Source of the DNA: Asticcacaulis currens
GTDB lineage: Bacteria; Pseudomonadota; Alphaproteobacteria; Caulobacterales; Caulobacteraceae
Length of the DNA: 64,000 nt
Reading direction: 5' to 3'
Assembly: GCF_028550395.1 (NCBI RefSeq)
Contig: NZ_JAQQKW010000013.1
Location: 1 to 64,000, forward strand
The position numbers and the translations under genes are program-made. Shown piece by piece: positions 8,941 through 17,660 of this stretch. Positions within the stretch are counted from its first letter, which is position 1. Each line of letters opens with the position of its first letter. The notes under the pieces are model-generated. The model did no database searches. It worked only from the letters and a program-made list of their open reading frames with translations, and was not told the origin of the DNA.

Positions 8941-11016
8941 TTACTTACCGGTCAGTTCTTTCACCAGCGCCTTCTGGTCATAGACCTTGTCCAGCGCTTC
9001 AAGGATGGCGGTCGAGGCCACGGTGACGGTGCGGTTGATCGTACCGTCGTAGTAGTACGCACCACCCAGAGAATGGATATTGCCGTCAAAGGCCGCGCCC
9101 ACGACTTCGGCCTTGGCATTGATCACCGGCGAGCCGGAATTGCCGCCGATGATGTCGTTGGTCGAGGAGAAGTTATAGACGATCTTCGGGTCGATCTTGC
9201 CCTTGGCGGCGGCAAACTTCGGCGACAGCTCATAGGGGTCGTTGCCCGTGGCACGGTCATAAAGGCCCGCGAACTGCGTAAAGGCCGGCACGGTCTGACC
9301 GCGATAGGTCCAGCCCGTCACCTTGCCATAGGACAGGCGCAGCGAGAAGGTCGCGTCCGGATAGGTCGAGTTGCCGTAGGCCTTGAAGCGGATCTTGGCG
9401 ACCTTTTCGGCGGCGATGCGCGTCGGGCCCGAAACCCTGGCTTCGTATTCCTTGCGTAGCGCCAGAGCCTGATCGTCGATTTTCAGCGCATACTGAATCA
9501 TCGGGTCATCAGAGGCCTGAATGGCCGCCAGACCACCCTCCCACAGGGCCTTGCGCACCGCCGGATCACCCAGCTTCGTGCCTTCGATCAGGCGCTTCGA
9601 CAGGCCTTCGGGCGATTCCTTGCCCAGCATCAACTGGGTGATGGCGTTATCGGTGGTCAGATATTCGCGCGCCTTGAGCAGGCGGAATTCGAGGAAGATG
9701 CGCTCATGCGCCGGGATGATGTTCGCCTTATCCAGAAGGCGCTTTTCCACCAGCGGCAGGCGCGTATCGGCAAATTCCGGCAGGCGCTCGGCCGACGGCT
9801 TGGCGCGCTCCCTGGCGGCACGCACCAGGGTGCGGGCATAGGAGAAGAGGCTCGACGAATTGAGCGACGAGTCGAGGAAATAGTAGGGCAGATAGAGGTC
9901 CTTGGCCGCCACCTGAACCGCCGACAGATCGGCCCACGGATCGCCATAGAGCGCCTTGTCCTCCGCGCTCATACCCGCCTTCAGGGCGACTTCCTCGGCG
10001 CGCTTGGCCTCCATGACCTTGGGGTCCTGAAGCGCCAGTTGCTGACCATAGAAGACCTTGAAGCCGTTTTCGAGGCTGGTCAGGGTATCGACGGTGATCT
10101 TCTTGTTGGCCTCAGATTCGGCGCCAAACTGGATCAGGCGGCCGCGCAGTTCCGAGCGCATCAGTTGCTGGGTCGGAATGGTCACATCGCGCAGGGTTTC
10201 AAGCTGAGAGACGGTCAACAGACGGCTGGTCGAACCGGGGTTACCCGCCACCAGCACCAGCTCGTTTTCCTTGGGCGCCGTCGTGGCGAATTTGAGGTGC
10301 TGCGGCGTCTTCACCGGCTGACCATTCTCGTACAGGCGCAGGAAGCCGGAATCGAGGTTGTAGCGCGGGAAGTTGAAATTGTCGGGGTCACCGCCAAAGA
10401 AGGCGGCCTTATATTCCGGATAGAAGACCAGACGCACATCGGTGTAGCGACGGTACTTATAGAGCTTGTACTCGCCGCCCTGATAGAAGCTGATCACCTG
10501 ACAACGGATCGTCTTGTCGTCGCCGCACCCGGCCTTTTCCAGCTCAGCCGACTTGACGTTCTGCGCCTTGACGAAATCGCCGCCGGTCAGGCCCTTGGTG
10601 GCGGCATTGATGTCCTTGGTCACGTCGGTGATCGACAAAAGGATTTCCGCCGTCTGACCGGGGCAGGTCTTTTCCTCGGTTCGCGCCTTGGTCACGAAGC
10701 CGTCACTGACGTAATCCGTCTGCGGCGTAGACAGGTCCTGCGCACAGGCAATCACGCAGTGGGCATTGGTCAGCACCAGACCGTCCGGCGACACCACTGA
10801 GGCCGAGCAGCCCGACAGGCGCACCGCCGCGGCCTGCACCTTGTCCATCCACGCCTTATCGAGCGTCACACCGTATGTCTCCTTGACCTTGGCGGAGGGG
10901 AAGTTGTCGAAGGTCCACATGCCTTCGTCGGCCAGAGCCGTACCCGGCGCGGCAGGAGCCATGACGGCGGCCAGCGCAAAGGCGGCCCCGTAGGTAAGGA
11001 CGGATTTCAGCGACAT
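8941..11016 (-). CDS. S46-family dipeptidyl-peptidase, DPP7-like
   Basis: An exported serine exopeptidase that should remove dipeptides from the N-termini of oligopeptides in the periplasm. A signal peptide covers about residues 1-29. The catalytic His is in TNAHC (H86) and the catalytic Ser in GGNSGSPV (S627), spaced as in characterised DPP7/DPP11 enzymes. The residue 18 positions after the serine is glycine (F-D-G-N). In this family glycine there goes with hydrophobic specificity (DPP7), whereas arginine goes with Asp/Glu specificity (DPP11). Its 691 residues fit the family. It appears monocistronic, with repeat A2 behind it. Confidence 0.92.
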   Translation of the reverse strand: MSLKSVLTYGAAFALAAVMAPAAPGTALADEGMWTFDNFPSAKVKETYGVTLDKAWMDKVQAAAVRLSGCSASVVSPDGLVLTNAHCVIACAQDLSTPQTDYVSDGFVTKARTEEKTCPGQTAEILLSITDVTKDINAATKGLTGGDFVKAQNVKSAELEKAGCGDDKTIRCQVISFYQGGEYKLYKYRRYTDVRLVFYPEYKAAFFGGDPDNFNFPRYNLDSGFLRLYENGQPVKTPQHLKFATTAPKENELVLVAGNPGSTSRLLTVSQLETLRDVTIPTQQLMRSELRGRLIQFGAESEANKKITVDTLTSLENGFKVFYGQQLALQDPKVMEAKRAEEVALKAGMSAEDKALYGDPWADLSAVQVAAKDLYLPYYFLDSSLNSSSLFSYARTLVRAARERAKPSAERLPEFADTRLPLVEKRLLDKANIIPAHERIFLEFRLLKAREYLTTDNAITQLMLGKESPEGLSKRLIEGTKLGDPAVRKALWEGGLAAIQASDDPMIQYALKIDDQALALRKEYEARVSGPTRIAAEKVAKIRFKAYGNSTYPDATFSLRLSYGKVTGWTYRGQTVPAFTQFAGLYDRATGNDPYELSPKFAAAKGKIDPKIVYNFSSTNDIIGGNSGSPVINAKAEVVGAAFDGNIHSLGGAYYYDGTINRTVTVASTAILEALDKVYDQKALVKELTGK

Positions 11017-11102
11017 GCGAGCGCATCCTGTGTAAATTTATAACAGGCTGCGGACTTTACATGAGCGCCTTTGTTGCGCAAGAAACCTTAACAGCGGCCG
11101 GA

Positions 11103-11684
11103 TTACATTTTTGTTAGAATATCGCGCACGGCGGCGGGATAGAGCCGGTGTTCCTCTGTCAGCACCCGCGCCGCCAGCGTATCGGGCGTATCGCCCTCAA
11201 GGATCGGCACGCGGGCCTGAGCGATCAAGGCCCCCTCGTCCACCCCGGCGGACACCCAGTGGATGCTGCACCCGGCCTCGGCATCCCCGGCGTCTATGGC
11301 GCGTTCGTGGGTGTGCAGGCCCTTGTATTTCGGCAGCAATGACGGGTGAATATTGATCATCCGTCCCTCCCACTGCGTCACCAGCCACGGCGTCAGGATA
11401 CGCATATAGCCGGCCAGACAGATGAATTCGACGCCACGTGCCCGCAACTCAGCGTCGATGGCGCGCTCATGCGCCTCGCGGTCCTTGCCGAAGGGCTTGT
11501 GATCAACGGCCAGCGCCTCGATGCCTTGCGACGCGGCCCACTCAAGCCCGGCGGCGGCAGGATCGTTGGACACCACCACGACACATTCGGCCGGAAAGTC
11601 CGGGGCTTTGGCAGCTTCGACAAGGGCCATCATATTGGACCCCCGTCCGGAGATGAAAATGGCGATTCTGGTTTTGTGCGTCAT
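11103..11684 (-). CDS. purN: phosphoribosylglycinamide formyltransferase
   Basis: This enzyme formylates GAR with 10-formyltetrahydrofolate, the third step of purine synthesis. The N-terminal ISGRGSNM loop binds phosphate. The catalytic region shows NIHPSLLPKYKGLHTH, with the conserved Asn-His pair, and a later Asp in the D-E-G-A segment. The length of 193 residues is normal. It follows purM on the same strand, but a palindromic repeat fills the 221 bp between them. Confidence 0.96.
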   Translation of the reverse strand: MTHKTRIAIFISGRGSNMMALVEAAKAPDFPAECVVVVSNDPAAAGLEWAASQGIEALAVDHKPFGKDREAHERAIDAELRARGVEFICLAGYMRILTPWLVTQWEGRMINIHPSLLPKYKGLHTHERAIDAGDAEAGCSIHWVSAGVDEGALIAQARVPILEGDTPDTLAARVLTEEHRLYPAAVRDILTKM

Positions 11685-11688
11685 GCAG

Positions 11689-11901
11689 TCCTCCTACTCC
11701 CCCAACCTGTTTGGGGGAGGTGGCATCCGCGGAGCGGATGACGGAGGGGGGCTCGGATAAGCACCAACAACGCAGTGCTTTCGCAGCTTGCGCTGCCCCC
11801 CACCACCGCATCTCGCCGCATACATGCGGCATCGTGCGGTCCCAACGCTGACGAAAGCTATACTTTCGCTGGCGCTATACCCCAGCAAGCTGGGGAGGTG
11901 T
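11689..11901. repeat. dispersed palindromic repeat, family A copy 3, inside the purM-purN pair
   Basis: It starts with CTCCTACTCCCCCAACC and a GGGGGAGG stem, contains the usual CGGAGGGGGG segment, and ends with the short-form stem CCCCAGC-AA-GCTGGGG. It therefore joins the long-form left end to a short-form right end. It occupies almost the whole gap between the purM stop and the purN start. Confidence 0.7.
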
Positions 11902-11905
11902 ATGC

Positions 11906-12934
11906 CTATTCCGCGACCAACTGGCCGCAAATAAAGGCGTCTTCGCCCGCATTGAGCAGCGCCGCCAGCACCGCGTCGGCATTGTGCGGCTTCACATAGA
12001 GCACGAAGCCAACACCACAGTTAAAGGTGCGTAGCATTTCGTGTGTGTCGATATTGCCCGTCTGCATCAGCCACTGGAAGACCGGCGGGAAGGTCCAGCC
12101 GTCGAAATCGAACTCGGCCTTCAGACCCTCGGCAATGGCGCGGCCGGGGTTTTCGATCAGGCCGCCGCCCGTGATATGCGCCCCGCCGGTAACCAGACCC
12201 GCCTTCATCAGCGGCAGAACCGACGAAATATAGATGCGCGTCGGCTCCAGCAGGGCCTGAGCCAGCGATTTTTCGGTGGCAAACGGCGCATCGTCGGCCC
12301 AGCTCAGGCCCGAGCGCTCCACCACCTTGCGGATCAGCGAATAGCCGTTGGAGTGCGGCCCCGACGAGCCCAGAGCGATGATCAGATCGCCCGCCGCCTG
12401 TGCCTCCAGCTTCGGCAGCACCTTGTCGCGGTTGACCGCGCCGACGCTGAACCCGGCCAGATCGTAGTCTTCGCCCTCGTACATGCCGGGCATTTCGGCG
12501 GTTTCGCCGCCCACCAGCGCGCAGCCCGCGCGCTTGCAGCCTTCGGCAATGCCGGCCACGACGCGGCGCGCCGTATCGACGTCCAGCTTCGACGTCGCGT
12601 AATAGTCGAGGAACATCAGGGGCTCCGCCCCTTGCGCCAGCAGATCGTTGACGCACATGGCCACCAGGTCGATACCCACCGTGTCGTGGCGGTTGGTGTC
12701 GATGGCGATACGCAGCTTGGTGCCCACGCCGTCCGTCGTCGTGACGATCAGCGGGTCGTCATAGCCCGCGGCCTTCAGATCGAACAGGGCACCGAACCCG
12801 CCCAGGCTGGCCTCGGCACCGGGGCGGCGCGTGGCCTTGGCCAGCGGTTTGATGGCGTCCACAAGCGCTTCGCCCGCGTCGATATCGACGCCGGACTGGG
12901 CATAGGTAAGGCCGTTGGATTGGGGCTCGGTCAT
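11906..12934 (-). CDS. purM: phosphoribosylformylglycinamidine cyclo-ligase (AIR synthetase)
   Basis: This enzyme closes the imidazole ring of AIR using ATP, the fifth step of purine synthesis. Family features include TTDGVGTKL in the N-terminal half, ALVGGETAEMPGMY, the GSSGPHSNGYSLIR segment and HITGGGLIENPGR. The start is placed at ATG 12934 (MTEPQSNGLTYAQSG), giving 342 residues, because the upstream in-frame extension is not typical of the family. It is divergent from rnd. Confidence 0.96.
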   Translation of the reverse strand: MTEPQSNGLTYAQSGVDIDAGEALVDAIKPLAKATRRPGAEASLGGFGALFDLKAAGYDDPLIVTTTDGVGTKLRIAIDTNRHDTVGIDLVAMCVNDLLAQGAEPLMFLDYYATSKLDVDTARRVVAGIAEGCKRAGCALVGGETAEMPGMYEGEDYDLAGFSVGAVNRDKVLPKLEAQAAGDLIIALGSSGPHSNGYSLIRKVVERSGLSWADDAPFATEKSLAQALLEPTRIYISSVLPLMKAGLVTGGAHITGGGLIENPGRAIAEGLKAEFDFDGWTFPPVFQWLMQTGNIDTHEMLRTFNCGVGFVLYVKPHNADAVLAALLNAGEDAFICGQLVAE

Positions 12935-13149
12935 AAAAGCTAACCTTAAGTGTGCGCGCCGGAAAGCGATTTGAGGGTGATTTGCGCGCTCTATAACCGG
13001 CTTGACGCTTTTCGTCCCGCAAAAACTTGCTATAGCTATTCGCAAAATCGTCAAATCGTGCGCCGGATTGCCGCCGTGCGGTCTTCCCTCTTCATCGCCG
13101 TGGAAAAAGACGGGCATCCCCGTCGCACTTCACGCACAAAGTCGTCTTT

Positions 13150-14298
13150 ATGCCCACCATCACCACGACCGCCGCCCTCACCGACTTCTGCGCCAAAATC
13201 GCCAGTGCCCCGTTCATCACCGTCGATACGGAGTTCATGCGCGAAACCACCTACTGGCCCAAGCTGTGCCTGATACAGGCGGCTTCGGAAGACCACGCGG
13301 GCATTATCGACCCCCTGTCCCCTGACCTCGATCTTCAGCCGTTTCTGGACCTGCTGACCGATCCGGCCATCCTCAAGGTTTTCCACGCCTGCCGTCAGGA
13401 CGTGGAAATCTTCAACAATCTGGGGGCCATGCCCGCCCCGGTCTTCGACACGCAGGTCGCGGCCATGGCGGCGGGCTTCGGCGATCAGGTGGCCTACGAT
13501 TCGCTGGTCCGTCAGGTGATCAAGGTCGATATCGACAAGGGCTCGCGCTTCACCGACTGGTCGCGCCGCCCCCTGTCCGAGCAGCAATTGCAGTACGCGC
13601 TGGGCGATGTGACGCATCTGGCCAAGCTCTATCCGAAGCTGGTCGAAAAGCTGAAAGCCCAGAACCGCTACGAATGGGTCGCCGCCGAAATGGCCGATCT
13701 GACCGATCCGAAGCTTTATAACACCTCGCCGGACGACGCCTGGAAGCGCCTGCGTCCGCGCAAGCCCTCGCTCAAATACATGGCGGTGTTCAAGGAGGTC
13801 GCGGCGTGGCGCGAGCGCGTGGCGCAGGAGCGCGATCAGCCGCGCGGCCGCATCCTCAAGGACGAGGGCGTGGACGAAATCGCCACCCAACTGCCCACCG
13901 ATGCGGCGGCCTTTGACCGCCTGCGTTCGACCCCCAAGGGCTTCGGGGCGTCCAAATTCGGCATCGAACTGTGCGAGGTGATCCAGACGGCTCTGGCCGA
14001 GCCGGAAAAGTACGCGCCTAAGGTCGATAAGGCCCCGCCGCCGGTGCAGGTCCCGGCCAGCGTGGTGGAACTTCTGAAGGTGCTGCTGCGCGTGCGCTGC
14101 GAAGACGAAGGTGTGGCCCCGAAACTGATCGCCTCCGTGGCCGATCTGGAAAAGATCGCACTGGATGACAAGGCCAATGTCCCGGCGCTCGAAGGCTGGC
14201 GGCGCAAGGTGTTCGGCGACGACGCCATCAAGCTGAAAAAGGGCGAACTGGCGCTGGTGCTCAACGGCACCCGCGTCGAGGTGGTTGAACTGGATTAG
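13150..14298 (+). CDS. rnd: ribonuclease D
   Basis: This 3'-5' exoribonuclease acts in tRNA 3'-end maturation and RNA turnover. The DEDD-type exonuclease domain occupies about residues 1-180, with the first acidic motif in FITVDTEFMRE and the second around FHACRQDVEIF. Helical HRDC-like regions follow to residue 382. The length matches family members. It stands alone, divergent from purM and convergent with ndk across a repeat-filled gap. Confidence 0.94.
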   Translation: MPTITTTAALTDFCAKIASAPFITVDTEFMRETTYWPKLCLIQAASEDHAGIIDPLSPDLDLQPFLDLLTDPAILKVFHACRQDVEIFNNLGAMPAPVFDTQVAAMAAGFGDQVAYDSLVRQVIKVDIDKGSRFTDWSRRPLSEQQLQYALGDVTHLAKLYPKLVEKLKAQNRYEWVAAEMADLTDPKLYNTSPDDAWKRLRPRKPSLKYMAVFKEVAAWRERVAQERDQPRGRILKDEGVDEIATQLPTDAAAFDRLRSTPKGFGASKFGIELCEVIQTALAEPEKYAPKVDKAPPPVQVPASVVELLKVLLRVRCEDEGVAPKLIASVADLEKIALDDKANVPALEGWRRKVFGDDAIKLKKGELALVLNGTRVEVVELD

Positions 14299-14315
14299 GG
14301 TCGCGGCCAAAGGAT

Positions 14316-14402
14316 TTAGCCACGAAAAACACGAAAATCACGAACAACGCGGTCAACCTTGGGCGCGCAGCCTTTTTATGCTTTTCGTGTTTTTCGTGGC
14401 TA
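14316..14402. repeat. inverted repeat, family C copy 1 (GCCACGAAAAACACGAAA)
   Basis: The left arm TTTAGCCACGAAAAACACG and the right arm CGTGTTTTTCGTGGCTA are almost perfect complements, with about 45 bp between them. The same arms recur at 49348-49518. The right end shares its last bases with repeat B1. Confidence 0.75.
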
Positions 14403-14503
14403 GAGCGAAATGACTTAGGTGGAAACGCCATTTCGCTCTAAATTTTTGTTTTGTCGCGATGTTCTTACGGAAAACCGCTCACACTTTTCCGCACATCGCT
14501 CTA
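14401..14503. repeat. dispersed palindrome, family B copy 1 (GCTCTA-bounded)
   Basis: A unit of about 100 bp begins TAGAGC and ends GCTCTAA. Inside are an AGAGCGAAATG/CATTTCGCTCT stem, then TTTTTGTTTTGTCGCG, then two facing TTCCG-type segments. It matches 17223-17328 in layout, and I recall a similar dispersed element in Hyphomicrobiales genomes. Confidence 0.75.
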
Positions 14504-14505
14504 AT

Positions 14506-14539
14506 AAAAAACCCCGCCGGGCGTACCTGCGGGGTTTTT
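14506..14539. terminator. intrinsic terminator of ndk
   Basis: AAAAAACCCCGC pairs with GCGGGGTTTTT around a short GC-rich loop, with A/T tracts on both sides. It lies just beyond the ndk stop and can also stop transcription arriving from rnd. Confidence 0.85.
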
Positions 14540-14562
14540 AAGTTTCGGCAATAGGCCTCAGA

Positions 14563-14979
14563 TTAACCGACGATTTCGGCTTCCGAGAAGAACTGCGCGA
14601 TTTCGATGGCAGCGTTTTCGTCGGAGTCCGAACCGTGCGCGGTGTTTTCACCGATCGACAGGGCGAACAGCTTGCGGACGGTGCCTTCGGCGGCCTGTTC
14701 CGGGTTGGTGGCGCCCAGCACTTCACGGTACTTGGCGACGGCGTTTTCGCCTTCCAGAACCTGAACGACGACCGGCGCGGCCGTCATTTGCTCAACCAGT
14801 TCGCCGAAGAAGGGGCGCTCCTTGTGGACGCCGTAAAAGCGCTCGGCCTGAGCCTTGGTGAAGTGAACGCGCTTTTGAGCGACGATGCGCAGGCCGGCGG
14901 CCTCGATCACGGCGTTGACGGCGCCGGTGATGTTGCGGCGGGTAGCGTCGGGCTTCAGGATGGAGAAGGTACGGGACAT
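14563..14979 (-). CDS. ndk: nucleoside diphosphate kinase
   Basis: This enzyme balances nucleoside triphosphates by a phosphohistidine ping-pong reaction. The N-terminal [11 protein letters not shown] motif is present, and the active-site histidine lies in NTAHGSDS near residue 117. The 138-residue length is standard for the small hexameric or tetrameric enzyme. A terminator follows the gene. The ABC-F gene starts divergently 96 bp away. Confidence 0.97.
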   Translation of the reverse strand: MSRTFSILKPDATRRNITGAVNAVIEAAGLRIVAQKRVHFTKAQAERFYGVHKERPFFGELVEQMTAAPVVVQVLEGENAVAKYREVLGATNPEQAAEGTVRKLFALSIGENTAHGSDSDENAAIEIAQFFSEAEIVG

Positions 14980-15075
14980 GGGAAATCCGTTTTGTCTTGC
15001 GTTTAGGTTGGGGCGGCTTATAGCGAGGCCGACGGCTTACGCCAACCGCTTTTTTACGACGTTTTTTACAGTCTC

Positions 15076-16977
15076 ATGCTTCAGATCACCAACCTGACCT
15101 ACGACGCCTATGGCCGTCGCTTCTTTGATGGCGCCAGCCTGACCCTGACGCCGGGAACCAAGGCCGGTCTGGTGGGGCTGAATGGCGTCGGCAAATCCAC
15201 CCTGTTCGGGCTGATATTGGGTAAGTCGCAGCCCGGCGGCGGCGAAATCACCACGCCCAAGGGCTGGCGCGTGGCCAGTGTCGATCAGGAAATCGCCGCC
15301 TCACCGCAGCACCTGATCGACGCGGTTCTGGCCATCGACACGCGCCGCGCCAGTCTTCTGAAGGCGCTGGAAACCGCCGATCCGATGCAGCAGGCGGAAA
15401 TCCACCACGACCTCTACGCCATCGGCGCGGACCGTGCGCCGTCGCGCGCTGCGGAAATCCTCAGTGGTCTGGGTTTTTCCAATGCCGACCTGACGCGGCC
15501 CATCTCGGATTTTTCCGGTGGCTGGCGGATGCGGGCAGCTTTGGCCGGGGCGTTGCTTGCCGAGCCCGATCTGCTGCTGCTCGATGAGCCGACCAACTAT
15601 CTCGACCTCGAAGGGGCCCTGTGGCTGGAAGCCAAGCTGAAACGCTACCCCAATGCCGCCCTGATGATCTCGCACGACCGCGACCTGCTCAACGAGTCGG
15701 TCGATGCCATCGTGCACGTGGTCGGGCAAAGGCTCGACTATTACAGCGGCAATTACGACACTTTCGAGCGGATGCGCGCCGAAAAGGCTCGACTCAACGC
15801 CGCCAATGCCGCCAAGCAGGAGGCCGAACGCGCCCACCTTCAAGCCTTTGTCGATCGGTTCAGGGCCAAGGCATCGAAGGCCTCGCAGGCCCAGTCGCGC
15901 ATGAAGAAGCTGGAAAAGCTGCCGCCGATTGCCGCCAATATTCAGGACCGCGTCGCGCCCTTCCGCCTGCCCTCGCCTGAAAAGGAACTGGCCCCGCCGA
16001 TCCTGCGTCTGGACGACGCCAGCGTCGGTTATGGGGATACGGTCATCCTTCGGAACATCAACATCCGGCTCGATCCCGATGATCGGATTGGGGTTCTGGG
16101 GGTCAACGGGGCCGGTAAATCGACCTTTGCCAAGCTGCTGGCCGGAGCCCTGACCGAAATGCACGGCACGCAGTGGCGCGACCGCCGTATGACCGTCGCC
16201 TGGTTCCATCAGCATCAGATCGAGGCCATGGACCCGGAGGACACGCCTCTGGAGATGATGCGCCGCGCCCGTCCGGATGAGACCGAATCCAAGCGCCGCG
16301 GGCGTCTGGGCAGCTTCGGCATGACGGTCGAAAAGGTCGAAACCAAGGTGAAGGACCTGTCAGGCGGTGAGCGCGCGCGCCTCCTGCTCAACATGGTGGC
16401 CATGGACGGCCCGCACCTGCTGATCCTCGATGAGCCGACCAACCACCTTGATATCGACTCGCGCCGCGCCCTGCTCGATGCGCTGAACGATTATGAAGGC
16501 GCGGTACTGATCATCACCCACGACCGCTCGCTGGTCGAACTGGTGGCGGACAAGCTGTGGCTGGTCAATGACGGGACGGTGAAGACCTATACCGGCACGA
16601 TGGACGACTATGCCAAGCTGGTGGTCGAACGCGCCAAGACGGCGACGCGCGAGGAAGCGCAGGCCGCCGCCAAGGACAAGCCGGCCAGCGTCAATACCAA
16701 GGAGGCGCGCAAGGCCGCCGCCGCCGCCCGTAACGCCATCGCGCCGCTGAAGAAAAAGGCCGATGATCTTGAGCGTCAGATTGAGACCTTGGGCAACAAG
16801 ATCAAGATGATCGACCTGAAACTTTCGGACCCGGACATCTATGTGAAGGCCCCGGCCGAGGCTGTCAGGCTCGGCAAGGAAAAGGCCAAGCTGGAAGACG
16901 ATCTGGTGAAGATGGAAGGCGACTGGATGGACGCCGCCGAAGTCTATGAGACGGCCAAAACCGAGGCGGGGCTTTAA
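15076..16977 (+). CDS. ABC-F family ATPase, YheS/Uup-like
   Basis: A soluble protein with two ABC domains that acts on ribosomes rather than in transport. The first Walker A is GLNGVGKST (about residue 35), with signature FSGGWRMR and Walker B LLLLDEPTNYLD. The inter-domain linker (about residues 225-290) is charged and helical, with FVDRFRAKASKASQAQSR, which closely resembles YheS. The second domain has GVNGAGKST, signature LSGGERAR and LDEPTNHLD. A charged coiled coil of about 100 residues closes the protein (633 residues). Whether it is a translation factor or protects against an antibiotic is not shown by the sequence; nothing suggests resistance. Confidence 0.9.
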   Translation: MLQITNLTYDAYGRRFFDGASLTLTPGTKAGLVGLNGVGKSTLFGLILGKSQPGGGEITTPKGWRVASVDQEIAASPQHLIDAVLAIDTRRASLLKALETADPMQQAEIHHDLYAIGADRAPSRAAEILSGLGFSNADLTRPISDFSGGWRMRAALAGALLAEPDLLLLDEPTNYLDLEGALWLEAKLKRYPNAALMISHDRDLLNESVDAIVHVVGQRLDYYSGNYDTFERMRAEKARLNAANAAKQEAERAHLQAFVDRFRAKASKASQAQSRMKKLEKLPPIAANIQDRVAPFRLPSPEKELAPPILRLDDASVGYGDTVILRNINIRLDPDDRIGVLGVNGAGKSTFAKLLAGALTEMHGTQWRDRRMTVAWFHQHQIEAMDPEDTPLEMMRRARPDETESKRRGRLGSFGMTVEKVETKVKDLSGGERARLLLNMVAMDGPHLLILDEPTNHLDIDSRRALLDALNDYEGAVLIITHDRSLVELVADKLWLVNDGTVKTYTGTMDDYAKLVVERAKTATREEAQAAAKDKPASVNTKEARKAAAAARNAIAPLKKKADDLERQIETLGNKIKMIDLKLSDPDIYVKAPAEAVRLGKEKAKLEDDLVKMEGDWMDAAEVYETAKTEAGL

Positions 16978-17165
16978 TCTCCTCCCTGGGCGAAGCGTGG
17001 GGAGGTGCCGAGCAAGCGAAGCGCGTCGAGGCGGAGGGGGATCACTCGGTTTCACCCACGGACACGACGTTTGTAGTCCGTAGCCTCTTCGCTGGCTCAT
17101 CTGGCAGAGTCGCCCCCCTCCACCACTTCGTGGTCCCCCTCCCCGCGCTTCGCGCAGGGAGGAGA
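16978..17165. repeat. dispersed palindromic repeat, family A copy 4 (long form)
   Basis: It begins immediately after the ABC-F stop codon with CTCCTCCCTGG and ends GCAGGGAGGAG. Short stems at both ends, and inner GGCGGAGGGGGAT and ACCACTTCGTGGT segments, follow the family plan. With repeat B2 it fills the 347-bp gap before the I78-like gene, in which I see no coding frame of note. Confidence 0.75.
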
Positions 17166-17222
17166 GAAGTCCGCAAATTGCGTGATTTGCGACGAACTAG
17201 GCGCCCAAAGACCGCGATTTGC

Positions 17223-17328
17223 CTAGAGCATTCGTCGGCTAAGTTGAGCCGCCGAATGGCTCTAAGTTTTTGTGTGGTCGCGCAATTTTTCCGAAAAGTG
17301 GTATCCACTTTATCGGATTGCGCTCTAG
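17223..17328. repeat. dispersed palindrome, family B copy 2 (GCTCTA-bounded)
   Basis: It begins CTAGAGC and ends GCTCTAG. It has the same inner order as copy 1: an AGAGCATTC-type stem returning as GGCTCT, then AAGTTTTTGTGTGGTCGCG, then TTTTTCCGAAAAGTGG facing CCACTTTATCGGA. It touches the 3' end of the I78-like gene. Confidence 0.75.
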
Positions 17329-17660
17329 CCGCAGGTGACCGACTTGATGATCCCCGTCTCCGTATCGAAAATAATCGTCTGACGGTCCGAGCGGAAGTCC
17401 ATCGTCGCCGCGCAGGTCGAGCACAGAACACGGCGCTTCGAAGGCTCCAGCGGCACCGGGATCTGGGTGCGCGGCTTGCCGATCAGATATTGCAGGTCGG
17501 TGGCCCCGCAACGATCCGTATCGACCGGCTTCATTTCCGGCGGCTTTTGCGGTGTGGGGCGCGATACCGGCGGCGGCGGCGGTGAAGGCGGTGGCGGGGC
17601 CGGCGTCGAACAGGCCGCCAACAGCAACAGGGCCGAACCGGCCGCGATCTTTTTCATCAT
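17325..17660 (-). CDS. lipoprotein with I78-type peptidase-inhibitor domain
   Basis: A short precursor of 111 residues. The lipobox LLAAC comes right after a hydrophobic stretch, so it should be a lipid-anchored protein. A strongly proline-rich spacer (about residues 20-45) follows. The C-terminal 60 residues carry the I78 pattern: an initial CGA, LQYLIGKP, a central arginine-valine pair, TMDFRSDRQTI and a final SVTCG. I78 proteins such as AIc inhibit serine proteases. Two extra cysteines (CSTC) are not usual. It starts in an ATGATGA overlap with the holC stop, which implies translational coupling. Confidence 0.8.
   Translation of the reverse strand: MMKKIAAGSALLLLAACSTPAPPPPSPPPPPVSRPTPQKPPEMKPVDTDRCGATDLQYLIGKPRTQIPVPLEPSKRRVLCSTCAATMDFRSDRQTIIFDTETGIIKSVTCG

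Noticed and set aside
12935-13117. Upstream extension of purM
   Set aside because: The extra 61 codons have no family counterpart; ATG 12934 gives the standard length.
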